In this document: in pieces, positions 1 through 9,309 of the stretch | Numbering within the stretch: the first letter of the stretch is position 1 | How the letters are laid out: every line of letters starts with the position of its first letter | Assembly: GCA_029778715.1 (NCBI GenBank) | Contig: JAKOPT010000045.1 | Location: 124,001 to 188,000 of the forward strand | Direction: 5' to 3' | Length of the DNA: 64,000 nucleotides | Origin: Actinomycetes bacterium | GTDB lineage: Bacteria; Actinomycetota; Actinomycetes; Actinomycetales; Dermatophilaceae | Program-made: the position numbers and the translations under genes | The notes under the pieces: model-generated | Told to the model about the DNA's origin: nothing | The model's input: the letters and a program-made list of their open reading frames with translations, nothing else | Databases searched by the model: none

Positions 1-57
1 GTGCTGGAACGTTTTGCGCTGCGGCTCGATGACCTGAGTGCGCAACTCGAATTGCAC
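1..57 (-). CDS. Start of a probable phenol-hydroxylase-type monooxygenase subunit (partial)
   Basis: Only the first 19 codons lie in the window; the gene runs off the left edge. Reading the minus strand, a strong AGGAG ribosome site (61-70) sits six bases before a GTG at 57, and the peptide begins MQFELRTQVIEPQRKTF. Beta/small hydroxylase subunits of multicomponent phenol hydroxylases (DmpL type) start in a closely similar way, with a charged strand followed by 'xPxRxTF/Y'. The upstream genes on the same strand (catechol 2,3-dioxygenase and its ferredoxin) make a phenol-catabolic operon the natural context. The assignment rests on this short N-terminus and on context, so it is tentative. What should follow to the left is the rest of the diiron monooxygenase. 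Confidence 0.45.
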   Translation of the reverse strand, partial: MQFELRTQVIEPQRKTFQH

Positions 58-103
58 GAGCTTCTCCTTTGCGGGTGCGGGGACGGACGGGGAGGCGCCG
101 GGC

Positions 104-538
104 TTAGGTGCCCGAGGCCACGAGGAGGCGGACGAGTAGGTCGGGGAGGGCGTCGGGTCCGGTCAACTCCTGGGGGAGGTCGGACTCGAAACCGTCGCCG
201 ACGAGCCGGCCGTATGCCGTGCCGTCCTCGAAAGTGGTCGAAACCCGAGCCGCCCGGCCGGCATACCCGACGTTGAAGGCGAGCTCGCTGGGAAGGGTCT
301 CGTCGAACAGGGTGAGGTGGTGGTCGCCGGACTCGTGATGGGAGGCGAGCACGGCATTGGCCTCGCAGACGAGCTGCTCGGCGTAGGCCCGCAAGGCGAC
401 CTGACGGTCGGCTCCGGTGCCGGTGGCAATCCGTTGGCTGATCCGCGTCTGCGGCATCGGGGCGATCTCGTCGACATCGGCGAGTTCGTCCTCGGTGGCA
501 CCGACGAGGTCGGCGATGCGGATCATGAAGGGCGTCAT
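104..538 (-). CDS. Uncharacterised 144-aa protein in the aromatic-degradation operon
   Basis: I do not recognise this family. The product is a small, soluble, acidic protein without signal peptide or membrane segment. Its ATG overlaps the TGA of the GlcG/HbpS-like gene by four bases (ATGA), and it stops 46 bases before the next start, so it is surely part of the operon. The N-terminal third is helical and polar; the C-terminal half (about residues 80-130) has alternating hydrophobic residues suggesting beta strands. By position, just ahead of a monooxygenase subunit, it could be an assembly or accessory factor comparable in role to DmpK, but I see no sequence support for that family. A second in-frame ATG four codons in is an alternative start. 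Confidence 0.7.
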   Translation of the reverse strand: MTPFMIRIADLVGATEDELADVDEIAPMPQTRISQRIATGTGADRQVALRAYAEQLVCEANAVLASHHESGDHHLTLFDETLPSELAFNVGYAGRAARVSTTFEDGTAYGRLVGDGFESDLPQELTGPDALPDLLVRLLVASGT

Positions 539-996
539 CGAGGACTCCTCGGGGTGACGGTGGCCTCGGTCAGGGCCGCGACGAGCGTCTCGACCCCGGC
601 AGCGGCCACCTCGGTGTCTTGAGCAGCCGACCCGCCCGAGGCCCCGACGGCCCCGACGACCTCGCCGTCGACGACGATGGCCACACCCCCGCCGAAGGCG
701 GCGATGCCGGGTCGGTTGGCGATGCCGCGCACGACGGCGTCTTCACCGGCGAGCGCGTCGTAGAGCCCGTCGGTCGGGGCGCCGCCGAACCGCACGACCG
801 TGCGGCACTTGTCCTGGGCGATGAGCCCCGACTCGGCGAACGCCCCGTCCATGCGGGCGAAGGCGATGAGGGTGCCGGCCGCGTCGGTCACGGCGATGTT
901 GAACCGTCCCTGCAGGTCCTCGGCCTTGGCGAGCGCGCCCTGCAGGGCGACGGTGGCCGCGGCATACGTGAGGTTCCAGGTGGGGCGAAGCAACAC
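535..996 (-). CDS. GlcG/HbpS-like (DUF336) protein
   Basis: The 153-aa product has the compact GlcG/HbpS fold signature: an N-terminal helix rich in Ala/Leu (residues 10-30), the strand 'FNIAVTDAAGTLIAFARMDGA', a middle 'KCRTVVRFGG' segment, and the glycine-rich 'GGVAIVVDGEVVGAVGASGG' typical of this family near residues 103-124. Relatives bind haem (HbpS) or occur beside glycolate and aromatic catabolic genes; the catalytic role, if any, is unknown. No export signal is visible. The start is a GTG after AGGAGG, and the spacer between the two is exactly TATGCC, so the window-wide GTATGCCG motif overlaps the start codon. It lies downstream of catechol 2,3-dioxygenase with a 119-base gap, then overlaps the next gene. 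Confidence 0.8.
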   Translation of the reverse strand: MLLRPTWNLTYAAATVALQGALAKAEDLQGRFNIAVTDAAGTLIAFARMDGAFAESGLIAQDKCRTVVRFGGAPTDGLYDALAGEDAVVRGIANRPGIAAFGGGVAIVVDGEVVGAVGASGGSAAQDTEVAAAGVETLVAALTEATVTPRSPR

Positions 997-1115
997 GGCA
1001 TACCTCCTCTTCGGTAGTGAGAGACGGATGGGGGTGGATTCACACGGTGTGCGGGCAGCACCTCATGACGGTGCGGGAGTCAGGGGCCACCCGCACCGCC
1101 ACGAGGCAGGTCCGA

Positions 1116-2045
1116 TCAGGTGTAGACGGTGGTGAAGCGCTCGTTGAGTTCGCGGGCGTGGTAGAAGATGCCCTTGGCGATCTGGTCCGGGGTCCACTTC
1201 ACGAGCGGGCGGTCGCGGTAGGCGGGGTAGCCACCGGCGTAGACCTCGTTGCGGTTGCCCGACGGGTCGAAGAAGTAGATCGTCTGGCCGCGGGTGATGC
1301 CGTGGCGGGTCGGGCCGATGTCGATCGGCACGTCGTCCATGGCGAACAGGTCACCGGCGCGCCCGACCTCGGTCCAGTCACCGAGCTTGAAGGCGAAGTG
1401 GTGGAGCTTGCCCTGGGAGTCGCCGGGGGGGCCTTCGAGGACGGCGAGCTGGTGGATCTGGTTGTTCGCGGTCATCCAGGTGGCGATGAAGTGGGCGTCG
1501 TTGTCGTCGAGGTCGGTCTGGACCCGCTCGGTGGGGTAGAAGTCGAAGACCTGGGTGAGGAAGCGCTCCATGCCACGCACGTCCTCGGCGAGGATGAGGG
1601 CGTGGTCGAGGGCCGGGACGCCGACACCGACGAGGTGGCGCGGGAACGCCTCGGGGTTGTGGGTGCCGACCTCGGTGCCGATGAGGGTGGCCTCGTGGTA
1701 GACCTCGAAGAGGTGACCGCTCGGGGTTTCGAAGCGGATGCCGTCACCGATCTCGGGGTTTTCGCCCTTGCTCATCCGCTGCACCGTCGCGCCGGCCGCC
1801 TGGGCGTTGCGCTCGATGTCGTCGATGTCCTCGGACTTCTCGACCTTCCAGCCGAACTTGACCAGGCCGACGCCGCCCTCTTCGAGGACGACCGAGTGGT
1901 GGTCCCACTCGTCCCAGCCCTTGTAGTACACCTTGCCGTCCTGGGTCAGCGTCTCGTAGAGACCCAGGGTGTTGGCGTAGTGGCTCTTGGCTTCGGCCAT
2001 GTCCGTGACCCGGACGTGGGCGTAGCCCATGCGCATGACTGCCAT
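1116..2045 (-). CDS. xylE: Catechol 2,3-dioxygenase (extradiol, XylE/DmpB type)
   Basis: The 309-aa protein matches the usual length of the Fe(II) extradiol dioxygenases that open catechol to 2-hydroxymuconic semialdehyde. Two repeated vicinal-oxygen-chelate modules are visible: the N-terminal one begins 'GYAHVRVTDMAEAKSHYANT', the C-terminal one holds the likely iron ligands His148 (PALDHALI), His215/216 (LHHFAFKL) and Glu267 (GNRNEVYAGG). 'TIYFFDPSGNRNEVY' is a hallmark of XylE-like enzymes. The ATG at 2045 follows AAGGAG located in the last codons of the ferredoxin gene, with only three bases between the genes, so the two are translationally linked. The ferredoxin presumably re-reduces iron oxidised during turnover. 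The enzyme is cytoplasmic and acts on the product of a phenol hydroxylase. Confidence 0.93.
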   Translation of the reverse strand: MAVMRMGYAHVRVTDMAEAKSHYANTLGLYETLTQDGKVYYKGWDEWDHHSVVLEEGGVGLVKFGWKVEKSEDIDDIERNAQAAGATVQRMSKGENPEIGDGIRFETPSGHLFEVYHEATLIGTEVGTHNPEAFPRHLVGVGVPALDHALILAEDVRGMERFLTQVFDFYPTERVQTDLDDNDAHFIATWMTANNQIHQLAVLEGPPGDSQGKLHHFAFKLGDWTEVGRAGDLFAMDDVPIDIGPTRHGITRGQTIYFFDPSGNRNEVYAGGYPAYRDRPLVKWTPDQIAKGIFYHARELNERFTTVYT

Positions 2046-2048
2046 GTT

Positions 2049-2480
2049 TTACTCCTTGGTGGTGCGCTCGGCCGGAGTGGTGTCGGCCGCCGGTGGGGGG
2101 GTTGCGTCCGGGGACGCGGCCGCGCGAGATGCGGCATACGCTTCGGCCCGCTGCCGGGCTCGGGCATTGAGTTGGGCAAGGAAGGGGTTGACGAGGCGGA
2201 GGGTTTCGCCACGCAGCCGGATCGTCACGTCGCCTTCGGGGACGGCGCGGCAGGTCAGGCAGGTGTGATCGGCGCGTTCCTCGTCGGTGATGACGTTGTC
2301 GGCGACCGGCCGGTTGTACGTGAAGGTGCCCGCGACCGCGTCCACCTTGCAGATGGCGCACCCGCCGCGCCGGCATCCGACCGTGAAGGCGTACCCCGCC
2401 TTGTAGAGGCCGGCGAGGATCGTCTCCCCGGGATCGAGGTGGACTCGTTCCCCGGTCGGGTCGATCGTCACGGTCGGCAC
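2049..2480 (-). CDS. [2Fe-2S] ferredoxin of XylT/DmpQ type
   Basis: This 143-aa plant-type ferredoxin has the cluster-binding cysteines Cys36, Cys41 and Cys44 (C-x4-C-x2-C) and a fourth in 'HTCLTC' (Cys74 or Cys77). XylT-type ferredoxins reactivate catechol 2,3-dioxygenase by reducing its oxidised iron, and this one lies directly before that enzyme's gene. The reading frame extends further upstream, but the GTG at 2480 has a GGGAG ribosome site five bases away and gives the usual N-terminus of the domain, so I chose it. The last 35 residues form an Ala/Pro-rich tail not needed for the fold. The downstream gene's ribosome site lies within its stop region. It is probably the first gene of the operon. 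Confidence 0.88.
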   Translation of the reverse strand: MPTVTIDPTGERVHLDPGETILAGLYKAGYAFTVGCRRGGCAICKVDAVAGTFTYNRPVADNVITDEERADHTCLTCRAVPEGDVTIRLRGETLRLVNPFLAQLNARARQRAEAYAASRAAASPDATPPPAADTTPAERTTKE

Positions 2481-2665
2481 TGGCGCTCCCTTGCGTGCAG
2501 TGACAGGCCCGAGGGTAGGCTCGGGCGCTTTGGAGTGGTTTTCCGGCGGTATGCCGTTGCGGTGAGCCTTCCCGGGGGCGGGGGGTGCAACCACCGACGT
2601 TCCTCAGTCGGGAACGAGAAGGGAACCCTTATCGGCGTGTCGTCGCGCCCGATCGCCAGGCGGGA

Positions 2666-2692
2666 CAAATCGACCCAAATGTGGGTTTTGTG
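2666..2692. terminator. Inverted repeat between the enoyl-CoA hydratase and ferredoxin genes
   Basis: ACCCA(2674-2678) and TGGGT(2683-2687) pair over a 4-base loop, flanked by ACAAA and TTTGT. Read on the minus strand it lies about 20 bases after the enoyl-CoA hydratase stop, so it could end that transcript, or serve as an operator for the catabolic operon. The stem is short. Confidence 0.3.
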
Positions 2693-2713
2693 CCGCGCCT
2701 TAAATCACAGCGG

Positions 2714-3466
2714 TCAGCGGCGCAGGGCCGCGGCCATCCGTTCCTGGGCGACCGGTGAATGGAACAGTTCCCCGGACAGTTGGGCCATCGCCGCGCCCCG
2801 GGCGTCGAAGTCGGCGAGCAACTCGCCGGTGAGCAACTCCTTGCCGTGTTTGAGCCCTTGTCGGTGCCCGGCCCGCAGGTCGGCGAGCACCCGGTTCACC
2901 TCGTCATCGAGGTAGTCGGCGGGGACGACGTGGGTGACCAGCCCGCCCGCTTGCGCTTCGGCGGCGGTGAAGGTGCGCCCCGTGAGGAACCAGTCGGTTG
3001 CCACCCGCGGCGCCAGCCGGGCCCGCAGCGGGATCGAGATCGTCGCGGCCGCCAGGCCCAGGCGAACCTCGGTGAGCGCAAAGGTGACCTCGTCGCTGCA
3101 GATGACGATGTCGGCCGAGGCGACCAACCCGAGACCGCCGGCGCGCACCGGGCCCTCGAGACGGCATACGACGGGGACAGGCGCGGCGACGATGGCCCGT
3201 TGGACGGCAATGATCCGGCCGGCCTGCTCGACCATGTCGACGGTCGCGGCTTCCTTGAGGTCGGCGCCGGCGCAGAAGACGCGCTGGGAGGAGGTGAGGA
3301 CGATGGCGAGGACGTCTGGGTCGGCGCCCGCGGTCGTCACCGCCTCGGTGAGTTGGGTGAGGAGGGCCTTGGAGAGGGCGTTGCGGTTGGCGGGCGAGTC
3401 CAAGGTGAGGACCGCGACGCCCTGCTCGTCGTGCCGGGTGACCAGGGGGGTGGTGGCGGGCTCCAT
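2714..3466 (-). CDS. Enoyl-CoA hydratase/isomerase family protein
   Basis: The 250-aa product has crotonase-fold motifs: 'LTLDSPANRNALSKALL' near residue 20, 'VFCAGADLKEA' for the first half of the oxyanion hole, and the second half near 'PVRAGGLGLVASADIVI'. Family members hydrate or isomerise acyl-CoA thioesters. At the usual catalytic glutamate positions I see 'VRAGGLGL' and 'ALTEVRLGLAA'; the first glutamate appears replaced, the second (TEVRLGL) is present, as in several 2-enoyl-CoA hydratase relatives. The long open frame begins earlier, but the ATG at 3466 starts the conserved domain and I used it. It is near, but probably not in, the aromatic operon: 230 bases and a possible terminator separate them. 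The physiological substrate is unknown. Confidence 0.85.
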   Translation of the reverse strand: MEPATTPLVTRHDEQGVAVLTLDSPANRNALSKALLTQLTEAVTTAGADPDVLAIVLTSSQRVFCAGADLKEAATVDMVEQAGRIIAVQRAIVAAPVPVVCRLEGPVRAGGLGLVASADIVICSDEVTFALTEVRLGLAAATISIPLRARLAPRVATDWFLTGRTFTAAEAQAGGLVTHVVPADYLDDEVNRVLADLRAGHRQGLKHGKELLTGELLADFDARGAAMAQLSGELFHSPVAQERMAAALRR

Positions 3467-3494
3467 GGTCCTAGTGTGGCGCGGGCGGGTTGGG

Positions 3495-3860
3495 TCAGGG
3501 CAGGCGGGCCAGGTGTGCGGCGATGACCCGGTCGATGAGGGGGAGTGGGAGGCCCGCGGCATACGGGAAATGGAGGGTTCCCTTGCCTTTGACGTATGCC
3601 GTGAGGTCCTCGCGCAGGGTCGGGTCACCTGCGGGTGAGGGCGGGATCGGGTAGAGCGCGAGGTGGGTGGGCCAGGCGGCGTAGTGGACGACCCGGCGGC
3701 CGTGGACGAAGAGGGTGGGCAGGCCGTAACTGAGGCGTTCCTCGCGGAGGGTCGCGTCGGGGACGAGGTCGGCGATGCGGGCGCGCACGGTGGCGAGGGC
3801 GGCGCGCCCCTCGTCGGTGCAGGCGGACTCGTAGTCGGCGACGGTGTCGTACTTGGGCAT
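3495..3860 (-). CDS. DUF1801 family protein (YdhG-like)
   Basis: The 121-aa cytoplasmic protein resembles the DUF1801 family, which includes a protein described as an intracellular iron chaperone and YdeI-like members. Visible hallmarks are the N-terminal 'YDTVADYESACTDEGRAAL', a central 'EERLSYGLPTLFVHGRRVVHYAAW' region (residues 40-63) and the C-terminal 'KGTLHFPYAAGLPLPLIDRVI', equivalent to the family's 'gKgtlrFp...pLP..li..iv'. ATG at 3860 and GTG two codons upstream are both possible starts; the ATG follows a G-rich ribosome site. It ends 28 bases before the enoyl-CoA hydratase start. Function in this organism is unknown. Confidence 0.75.
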   Translation of the reverse strand: MPKYDTVADYESACTDEGRAALATVRARIADLVPDATLREERLSYGLPTLFVHGRRVVHYAAWPTHLALYPIPPSPAGDPTLREDLTAYVKGKGTLHFPYAAGLPLPLIDRVIAAHLARLP

Positions 3861-3918
3861 GGCCACGCCCCCGATTGTGCCAGTCGGGTCTTCTCGCCAC
3901 CGTCAGCTGCTCATCGCT

Positions 3919-4824
3919 TCAGGTCCTCCACAAGGCGTTGTCCGCCCAGTGCGGGGATGCGCCCAGATGCCCGAGCGGAACGATGGGGACGTGAGGATAA
4001 GTGCGGACGACTGCGGGAAGCAGCCCAATGCGTTCACCGCCTGAGCGGAGAAGGAACTGGATCAAGGTCAACTGTCCAAAGGTGCGGGTGTAACTCCCCG
4101 CGTGGTCGAGGTCGGGATAGCGGCCGGGACGGGGCAATTTCGGGATCAACGCATGGACGCGGTTGAAGAGGCGCCCATGATGTGCGCAGATGTTGCGCAG
4201 GACGTTGAGAGTCCTGAGCCACGACTCGAGTTGGGGAGCGCGCAGTCCAAAGGCATCGGCAACATCGTCTTGAACGGATCGCGGCGAGAAGCCGTAGAGG
4301 CGCACCAGTCCGCCCCAGTCGAGGATCTCGACGGCAACCCACACGGGCAGCGCCCCACCGTATTGACGCTTGTGATGGTCGACGAACTCCTCGTGCGAGT
4401 TCGCGACACGGCTCTCGTAATCGGCCAGCCACTTCGCGTAGGTCCGGGTGGTCGCTCGAGCATTCAGTCGTTCCGGTCTCAGGTGGGCCCGCTCGTCCAC
4501 TCTCCCCAGGCCATGGCCGAGTAACGCTCGCACTCGCAACTCAATGGGCGCCAGTGCGGTGAACGTCGCGGCACGCAACCTCGCGTCGAAGGCGTAGAGG
4601 CGCAGGACCGCGTCCAGGGTGGTCCCCTGGTAGAACTCGTCGCTGCGCCGTTCATCCGCGGACGCTTGGATCTTCCGGAAGGGATACCAGTAGCCGCTCA
4701 AGCGGTAGTAGTTGACTCTCCGGAGTTGATCGATGGCCGTGCCCACGTCCCCGATGAGCATCCCCCGAGATCGGAGTATCTCGATTTGCTCCTCATAGGT
4801 CTTGAAGGTCTTGATGACACGCAC
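3919..4824 (-). CDS. Abi_2 family abortive-infection (AbiD/AbiF-like) protein
   Basis: The 301-aa product begins with 'KTFKTYEEQIEILRSRGM' followed by 'LRRVNYYRLSGYWYPFR', the typical opening of Abi_2 proteins such as AbiD and AbiF. Near residues 212-222 it has 'RNICAHHGRLFN', an R-N-x3-H motif of the HEPN RNase superfamily. By family knowledge such proteins block phage growth, probably by cleaving RNA after infection. I placed the start at the GTG (4824) five bases after a run of six G; a TTG five codons upstream is possible. No toxin partner, methylase or transposase is beside it. Base composition is visibly lower in G+C than its neighbours, and the gene sits where gyrB would usually follow dciA, which suggests acquisition. 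Confidence 0.85.
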   Translation of the reverse strand: MRVIKTFKTYEEQIEILRSRGMLIGDVGTAIDQLRRVNYYRLSGYWYPFRKIQASADERRSDEFYQGTTLDAVLRLYAFDARLRAATFTALAPIELRVRALLGHGLGRVDERAHLRPERLNARATTRTYAKWLADYESRVANSHEEFVDHHKRQYGGALPVWVAVEILDWGGLVRLYGFSPRSVQDDVADAFGLRAPQLESWLRTLNVLRNICAHHGRLFNRVHALIPKLPRPGRYPDLDHAGSYTRTFGQLTLIQFLLRSGGERIGLLPAVVRTYPHVPIVPLGHLGASPHWADNALWRT

Positions 4825-4949
4825 GTGGACCCCCCACAAATGAAGACCGGCCCTGGACCCAGCTTGCGCTAGGCGGAACCGGTCGTGTTGCTGTCAATCC
4901 TAGCGCAGTGAGTCGCCTATGACACCTCATGCCAGGAGTCCCACCGGGG

Positions 4950-5594
4950 TCAGCCGTAGGTGTCGCGGGGGCCGCGGCCATCGGTGGCGCGCAGGGAGCC
5001 GCGGCTCCACGACGGGGCGCTCGGGCCGACGATCCGCACGTCGGTCACGACGCCCTCGCCCACCTCGGCCGCCAACGCCCCGAGCATCGAGACGGCGAGC
5101 AGCCGCAACTGGGTCGCCCACGCGGTCGACTCCGCGCGGACCGTCAGCACCCCCTCGATGAACTCGACCGGGTGGCAATGCTGCGCCACCTCGGGGCCGA
5201 CGATCGTGTCCCACCGGCCGAGCACCGAACCCACGGACAACTCGGTGCGCCAACCCCGTTCGTCAATGAACTCGTCGATCTGATCCCCGAGCAGCCGCGG
5301 GTCGCGCCCGGCGCTCGCCGGCCCCCCGCCCGCGGGCCGGTCCTTGCGCCGGCGCGCGCCGGGCCGTCCGGGCCGCAGCCCTTTCGCGGACGCGGCCACT
5401 CGCGCGCGGGCCAACGCCGCATCCGCCGCATCCGGTTCGCGCCCGTCAGCAGCCCCGGCCACCCCACGAGCATCCCCCGATGAGCCCGCGCCGGGCCGAT
5501 CCGCGACCTCGCCCGCGCCGCGCGGCACCCCCGGACCAGGCGTCGCGCCCCGCCCACCCCCGGGCGGGAGCGACTCAGGCCTGCGCCGGCTCAT
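4950..5594 (-). CDS. dciA: DUF721/DciA-like protein
   Basis: The 214-aa protein has a disordered, Arg/Gly/Pro-rich N-terminal half (about residues 1-95) and a conserved C-terminal DUF721 domain beginning '[20 protein letters not shown]' and ending with '[11 protein letters not shown]'. DUF721 includes DciA, the ancestral loader of the replicative helicase, and in Actinobacteria this gene normally follows recF. The ATG (5594) lies 20 bases inside the 3' end of recF and has GAGG eight bases upstream, so translation is probably coupled. The window motif GTATGCCG falls in its ribosome-site spacer. Downstream is not gyrB, the usual neighbour, but the Abi_2 gene. Confidence 0.82.
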   Translation of the reverse strand: MSRRRPESLPPGGGRGATPGPGVPRGAGEVADRPGAGSSGDARGVAGAADGREPDAADAALARARVAASAKGLRPGRPGARRRKDRPAGGGPASAGRDPRLLGDQIDEFIDERGWRTELSVGSVLGRWDTIVGPEVAQHCHPVEFIEGVLTVRAESTAWATQLRLLAVSMLGALAAEVGEGVVTDVRIVGPSAPSWSRGSLRATDGRGPRDTYG

Positions 5595-6888
5595 CGGCAT
5601 ACACCTCACCCAACGTCACCGTGAGCGTGCGCCCGGTGAGCGTGGCGGGCACATCCTCGGGCACGGCCGCGGTGACGAGGACCTGTTCGCAGTCGGCGAC
5701 GAGGTCGGCAAGCCGGGCGCGGCGTCCGGCGTCGAGTTCGGCGAACACGTCGTCGAGGATGAGGACCGGGTCGTCGCCGAGGTCGTGACGCAGCAGGTGG
5801 TATGCCGCGAGCTTGAGTCCCAGCGCCATCGACCAGCTCTCGCCGTGGCTGGCATAGCCCTTGGCGGGGAGGTCCCCGAGACTGAGGAGCAGGTCATCGC
5901 GGTGCGGTCCGACGAGGTTGGCGCCGCGCTCGACCTCCTGGGCGTGGGCGGCCTCGTAACTGGCGAGCAACTCGTCGTGCAATTCCTCGATGGTGGGGAT
6001 CTCGCCGGCGGCGATGGCGGCCGCTGCCTCGTCACGCACGCTCGCCCGGTAGGTCATCCGGGCCCCGGCCCGACCCGCGCTCACCTCGTCATATGTCGCG
6101 GCCAGGTGCGGGGCGAGGTCGTGGACGAGCCGCAACCGGGCATAGAGGAGCGGGGCGGCGACCCGGGCGAGTTGGGCATTCCACACTCCGAGCGTGTGGA
6201 GGGCCGAGTCCCGGTCGGAGAGGTGCTCGGCACCAACCGCCCCCGACGATCCGGCGCCGACCCCGGCCGCGGCAGACCCGGTGCCGTCGACACCGGCGGC
6301 ATCGGGCGAGGTGGTGACGGGCGGGCCCAAGGCGCGGCGCGGCATACCGGAACGACCACGACGGGACCCGCGCAACACCGGCTGCGCCGACTTGAGGAGG
6401 GCCGCGCGCTGCTTGAGGAGGCGGTCGTGATCGGCGCGCACGCCGGCCCAGCGGGGTTGGCGGGCGACGAGCAGGTCGTCGAGGAACCGGCGCCGCTCGC
6501 TCGGGTCGCCCTTGACGAGCGCGAGATCCTCGGGTGCGAAGAGCACCGTCCGCAGCGTGCCGAGCACATCGCGTGGCCGGGTGAGAACGGCCCGGTTGAG
6601 GCGGGCCCGGTTGGCCCGGCCGGGGTTGAGTTCGAGTTCGACGAGGCTTTCGCGGCCCCGGGCGACCACGGCGCCGCGCACGATCGCCTGCCGGGCGCCG
6701 GCCCGCACGAGCGGGGCGTCGGTGGCAACCCGGTGCGAGCCGAGGGTGGCGAGGTAGCCGATGGCCTCGACGAGGTTGGTCTTGCCCTGACCATTGAGCC
6801 CGAGGAGGGTGGTCACCCCCGGCTCGAACGCGACGTCGGCATGGGGGTAGCTGCGGAAATCCCCCAGGGTCAGGTGCCGGACGTACAC
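5575..6888 (-). CDS. recF: DNA replication/repair ATPase RecF
   Basis: RecF is an SMC-like ATPase that binds gapped DNA and helps RecR/RecO load RecA. The product (437 aa from GTG 6888, '[20 protein letters not shown]') has a Walker A '[17 protein letters not shown]' near residue 32, a signature region around '[20 protein letters not shown]' and Walker B '[15 protein letters not shown]'. It is longer than the usual 370-400 residues because of an insertion of about 60 residues rich in Gly, Ala and Ser ('[15 protein letters not shown]') in the middle arm. It lies between gnd and dciA, the standard actinobacterial order. The longer open frame upstream of 6888 has no typical RecF N-terminus and was rejected. 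Confidence 0.95.
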   Translation of the reverse strand: MYVRHLTLGDFRSYPHADVAFEPGVTTLLGLNGQGKTNLVEAIGYLATLGSHRVATDAPLVRAGARQAIVRGAVVARGRESLVELELNPGRANRARLNRAVLTRPRDVLGTLRTVLFAPEDLALVKGDPSERRRFLDDLLVARQPRWAGVRADHDRLLKQRAALLKSAQPVLRGSRRGRSGMPRRALGPPVTTSPDAAGVDGTGSAAAGVGAGSSGAVGAEHLSDRDSALHTLGVWNAQLARVAAPLLYARLRLVHDLAPHLAATYDEVSAGRAGARMTYRASVRDEAAAAIAAGEIPTIEELHDELLASYEAAHAQEVERGANLVGPHRDDLLLSLGDLPAKGYASHGESWSMALGLKLAAYHLLRHDLGDDPVLILDDVFAELDAGRRARLADLVADCEQVLVTAAVPEDVPATLTGRTLTVTLGEVYADEPAQA

Positions 6889-6948
6889 CGGTTCAGCGTA
6901 TGCCGTGCCGCCGCCTCGGGCCGATTCGTGAGCCACGTTGCGGATGGC

Positions 6949-7004
6949 ACGCAGAAAGTCGCGTTCACGCGGAGAAATTTCTGCGTGCGAACGCGACTTT
7001 CTGC
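6949..7004. terminator. Pair of mutually exclusive hairpins between gnd and recF
   Basis: GCAGAAAGTCGCGTTC (6951-6966) pairs perfectly with GAACGCGACTTTCTGC (6989-7004). A second pairing uses GCACGCAGAAA (6949-6959) with TTTCTGCGTGC (6978-6988). Both cannot form together. The element is 61 bases after the gnd stop on the minus strand and upstream of recF. It may be a terminator or attenuator; no U-tract is present. Confidence 0.5.
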
Positions 7005-7064
7005 GCGGCTTCGCGATCCGGTATGCCGCGCCCCATGCGGCGCCGGGCGCCGGGGGTGGGCCCG

Positions 7065-7982
<918 letters not shown>

Positions 7983-8175
7983 CGTGACTCCTCGCATCGT
8001 GACGGCCGAGCCCGTGGCGCACAGGTCGGCGATGTACTCCCGGACAGGCTACGCGTACTCCCCGCTCGGCGACCCGCGATTCGGCCGCGGCCCCCTCCCA
8101 GCGCCACTACCGACCCGTTTCGCCGGCCACTGGGAGCGCCGTCGTCCACATCTGGCGCTGACGTACGCCCCCAGG

Positions 8176-9309
8176 TCAGGAAGCGAAGCGCACCGGCATC
8201 AGGACATAGCGGTATGCCGTGTCGGCGTCGGAGTCTGCCTCGGGCTGCCCGACGAGCACGGCGGGGCGCGTGGGCTGGGTGAACGAGATCCGGGTGAACG
8301 GCATACCGACCGCGCCCAACCCGTCGAGGAGGTAGTGTGGGTTGAAGGCGACCTCCAACTCCGGACCGGTGAGCGAGACTTCGACGGCTTCGCTGGCCTG
8401 GGCGTCGTCACCGGTGCCGGCCTCGATGGTGACCTGGCCGTCGGTGAAGGTGAGGCGAACGGGGGTGTTGCGTTCGGCGACCAGGGCCACTCGCTTGACG
8501 GCTTCGACGAGGTCGTGGGTTGCGAACACCGCGTCGGTGTCGGAGGAGGTGGGGAAGATCGAGGCGACCTTGGGGTAGTCCCCGTCGAGCAGGCGGGTCG
8601 TCGAGCGGCGCTGGCCGGCCTCGAACCCCACGAGCCCGTCACCCCCGGCCGCACCACCGAACGCCAGGTCGATCGACCCGGAAGCACCTAGGGCCTTCGC
8701 GGTGTCCAACAGGGTCCGGCCCGGGACGAGGAGCACGTGCGACACCGACGGGTCGGCCGGGTGCCAGGTGAGTTCGCGCATCGCCAACCGATAGCGGTCG
8801 GTCGCGAGGAGCGTCATCTTCTCGCCCTCGATCTCGACCCGCACCCCGGTGAGGATGGGCAGCGTGTCGCCGCGGTCGGCCGCGATCGCCACCTGGCTCA
8901 CCGCCTGGGTGAACAGGTGCCCGTCGACCGTGCCGCTTGCCTGAGGGGAAGCCGGCAGGGTCGGGTAATCCGCCGAGGGCATCTGCATGAGCGAGAACCG
9001 CGACGAACCGCAGGTCACCTCGACCTTGCTGCCGACGATCTCGACATCGACCGGGCGCGGCGGCAGGTTGCGGGAGATGTCGGCGAGCAGCCGGCCCAAG
9101 ACGAGGACCGAGCCGTCCTGTTCGACCTCGGCCGGCACGGTGATCCGGGCCGAGACCTCGTAGTCGAACGCGGCCAGGGTCAACGAGCCCTCACTGCTCG
9201 CCGTCACCATGATGCCGGCCAACACCGGCACCGGCGGGCGCGCGGGCAACCCACGCGCGACCCAGGTGACCGCCTCGGCGAGGACATCGCGCTCGACACG
9301 GAACTTCAC
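8176..9309 (-). CDS. dnaN: DNA polymerase III beta sliding clamp
   Basis: The 377-aa product begins 'MKFRVERDVLAEAVTWVARGL' and ends 'YRYVLMPVRFAS', both typical of bacterial beta clamps; the length is as expected for three clamp domains. The clamp dimer encircles DNA and tethers the replicative polymerase. The longest open frame is 44 codons longer, but the GTG at 9309 gives the conserved N-terminus. The sequence just before it is GTATGCC with the G of the start codon completing the window-wide 8-mer; no strong ribosome site is visible. The gene follows the origin region and precedes gnd. Confidence 0.97.
   Translation of the reverse strand: MKFRVERDVLAEAVTWVARGLPARPPVPVLAGIMVTASSEGSLTLAAFDYEVSARITVPAEVEQDGSVLVLGRLLADISRNLPPRPVDVEIVGSKVEVTCGSSRFSLMQMPSADYPTLPASPQASGTVDGHLFTQAVSQVAIAADRGDTLPILTGVRVEIEGEKMTLLATDRYRLAMRELTWHPADPSVSHVLLVPGRTLLDTAKALGASGSIDLAFGGAAGGDGLVGFEAGQRRSTTRLLDGDYPKVASIFPTSSDTDAVFATHDLVEAVKRVALVAERNTPVRLTFTDGQVTIEAGTGDDAQASEAVEVSLTGPELEVAFNPHYLLDGLGAVGMPFTRISFTQPTRPAVLVGQPEADSDADTAYRYVLMPVRFAS

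Noticed and set aside
8095..8136. CTCCCAG/CTGGGAG inverted repeat between gnd and dnaN
   Set aside because: Only seven paired bases with a 28-base loop; too weak to call.
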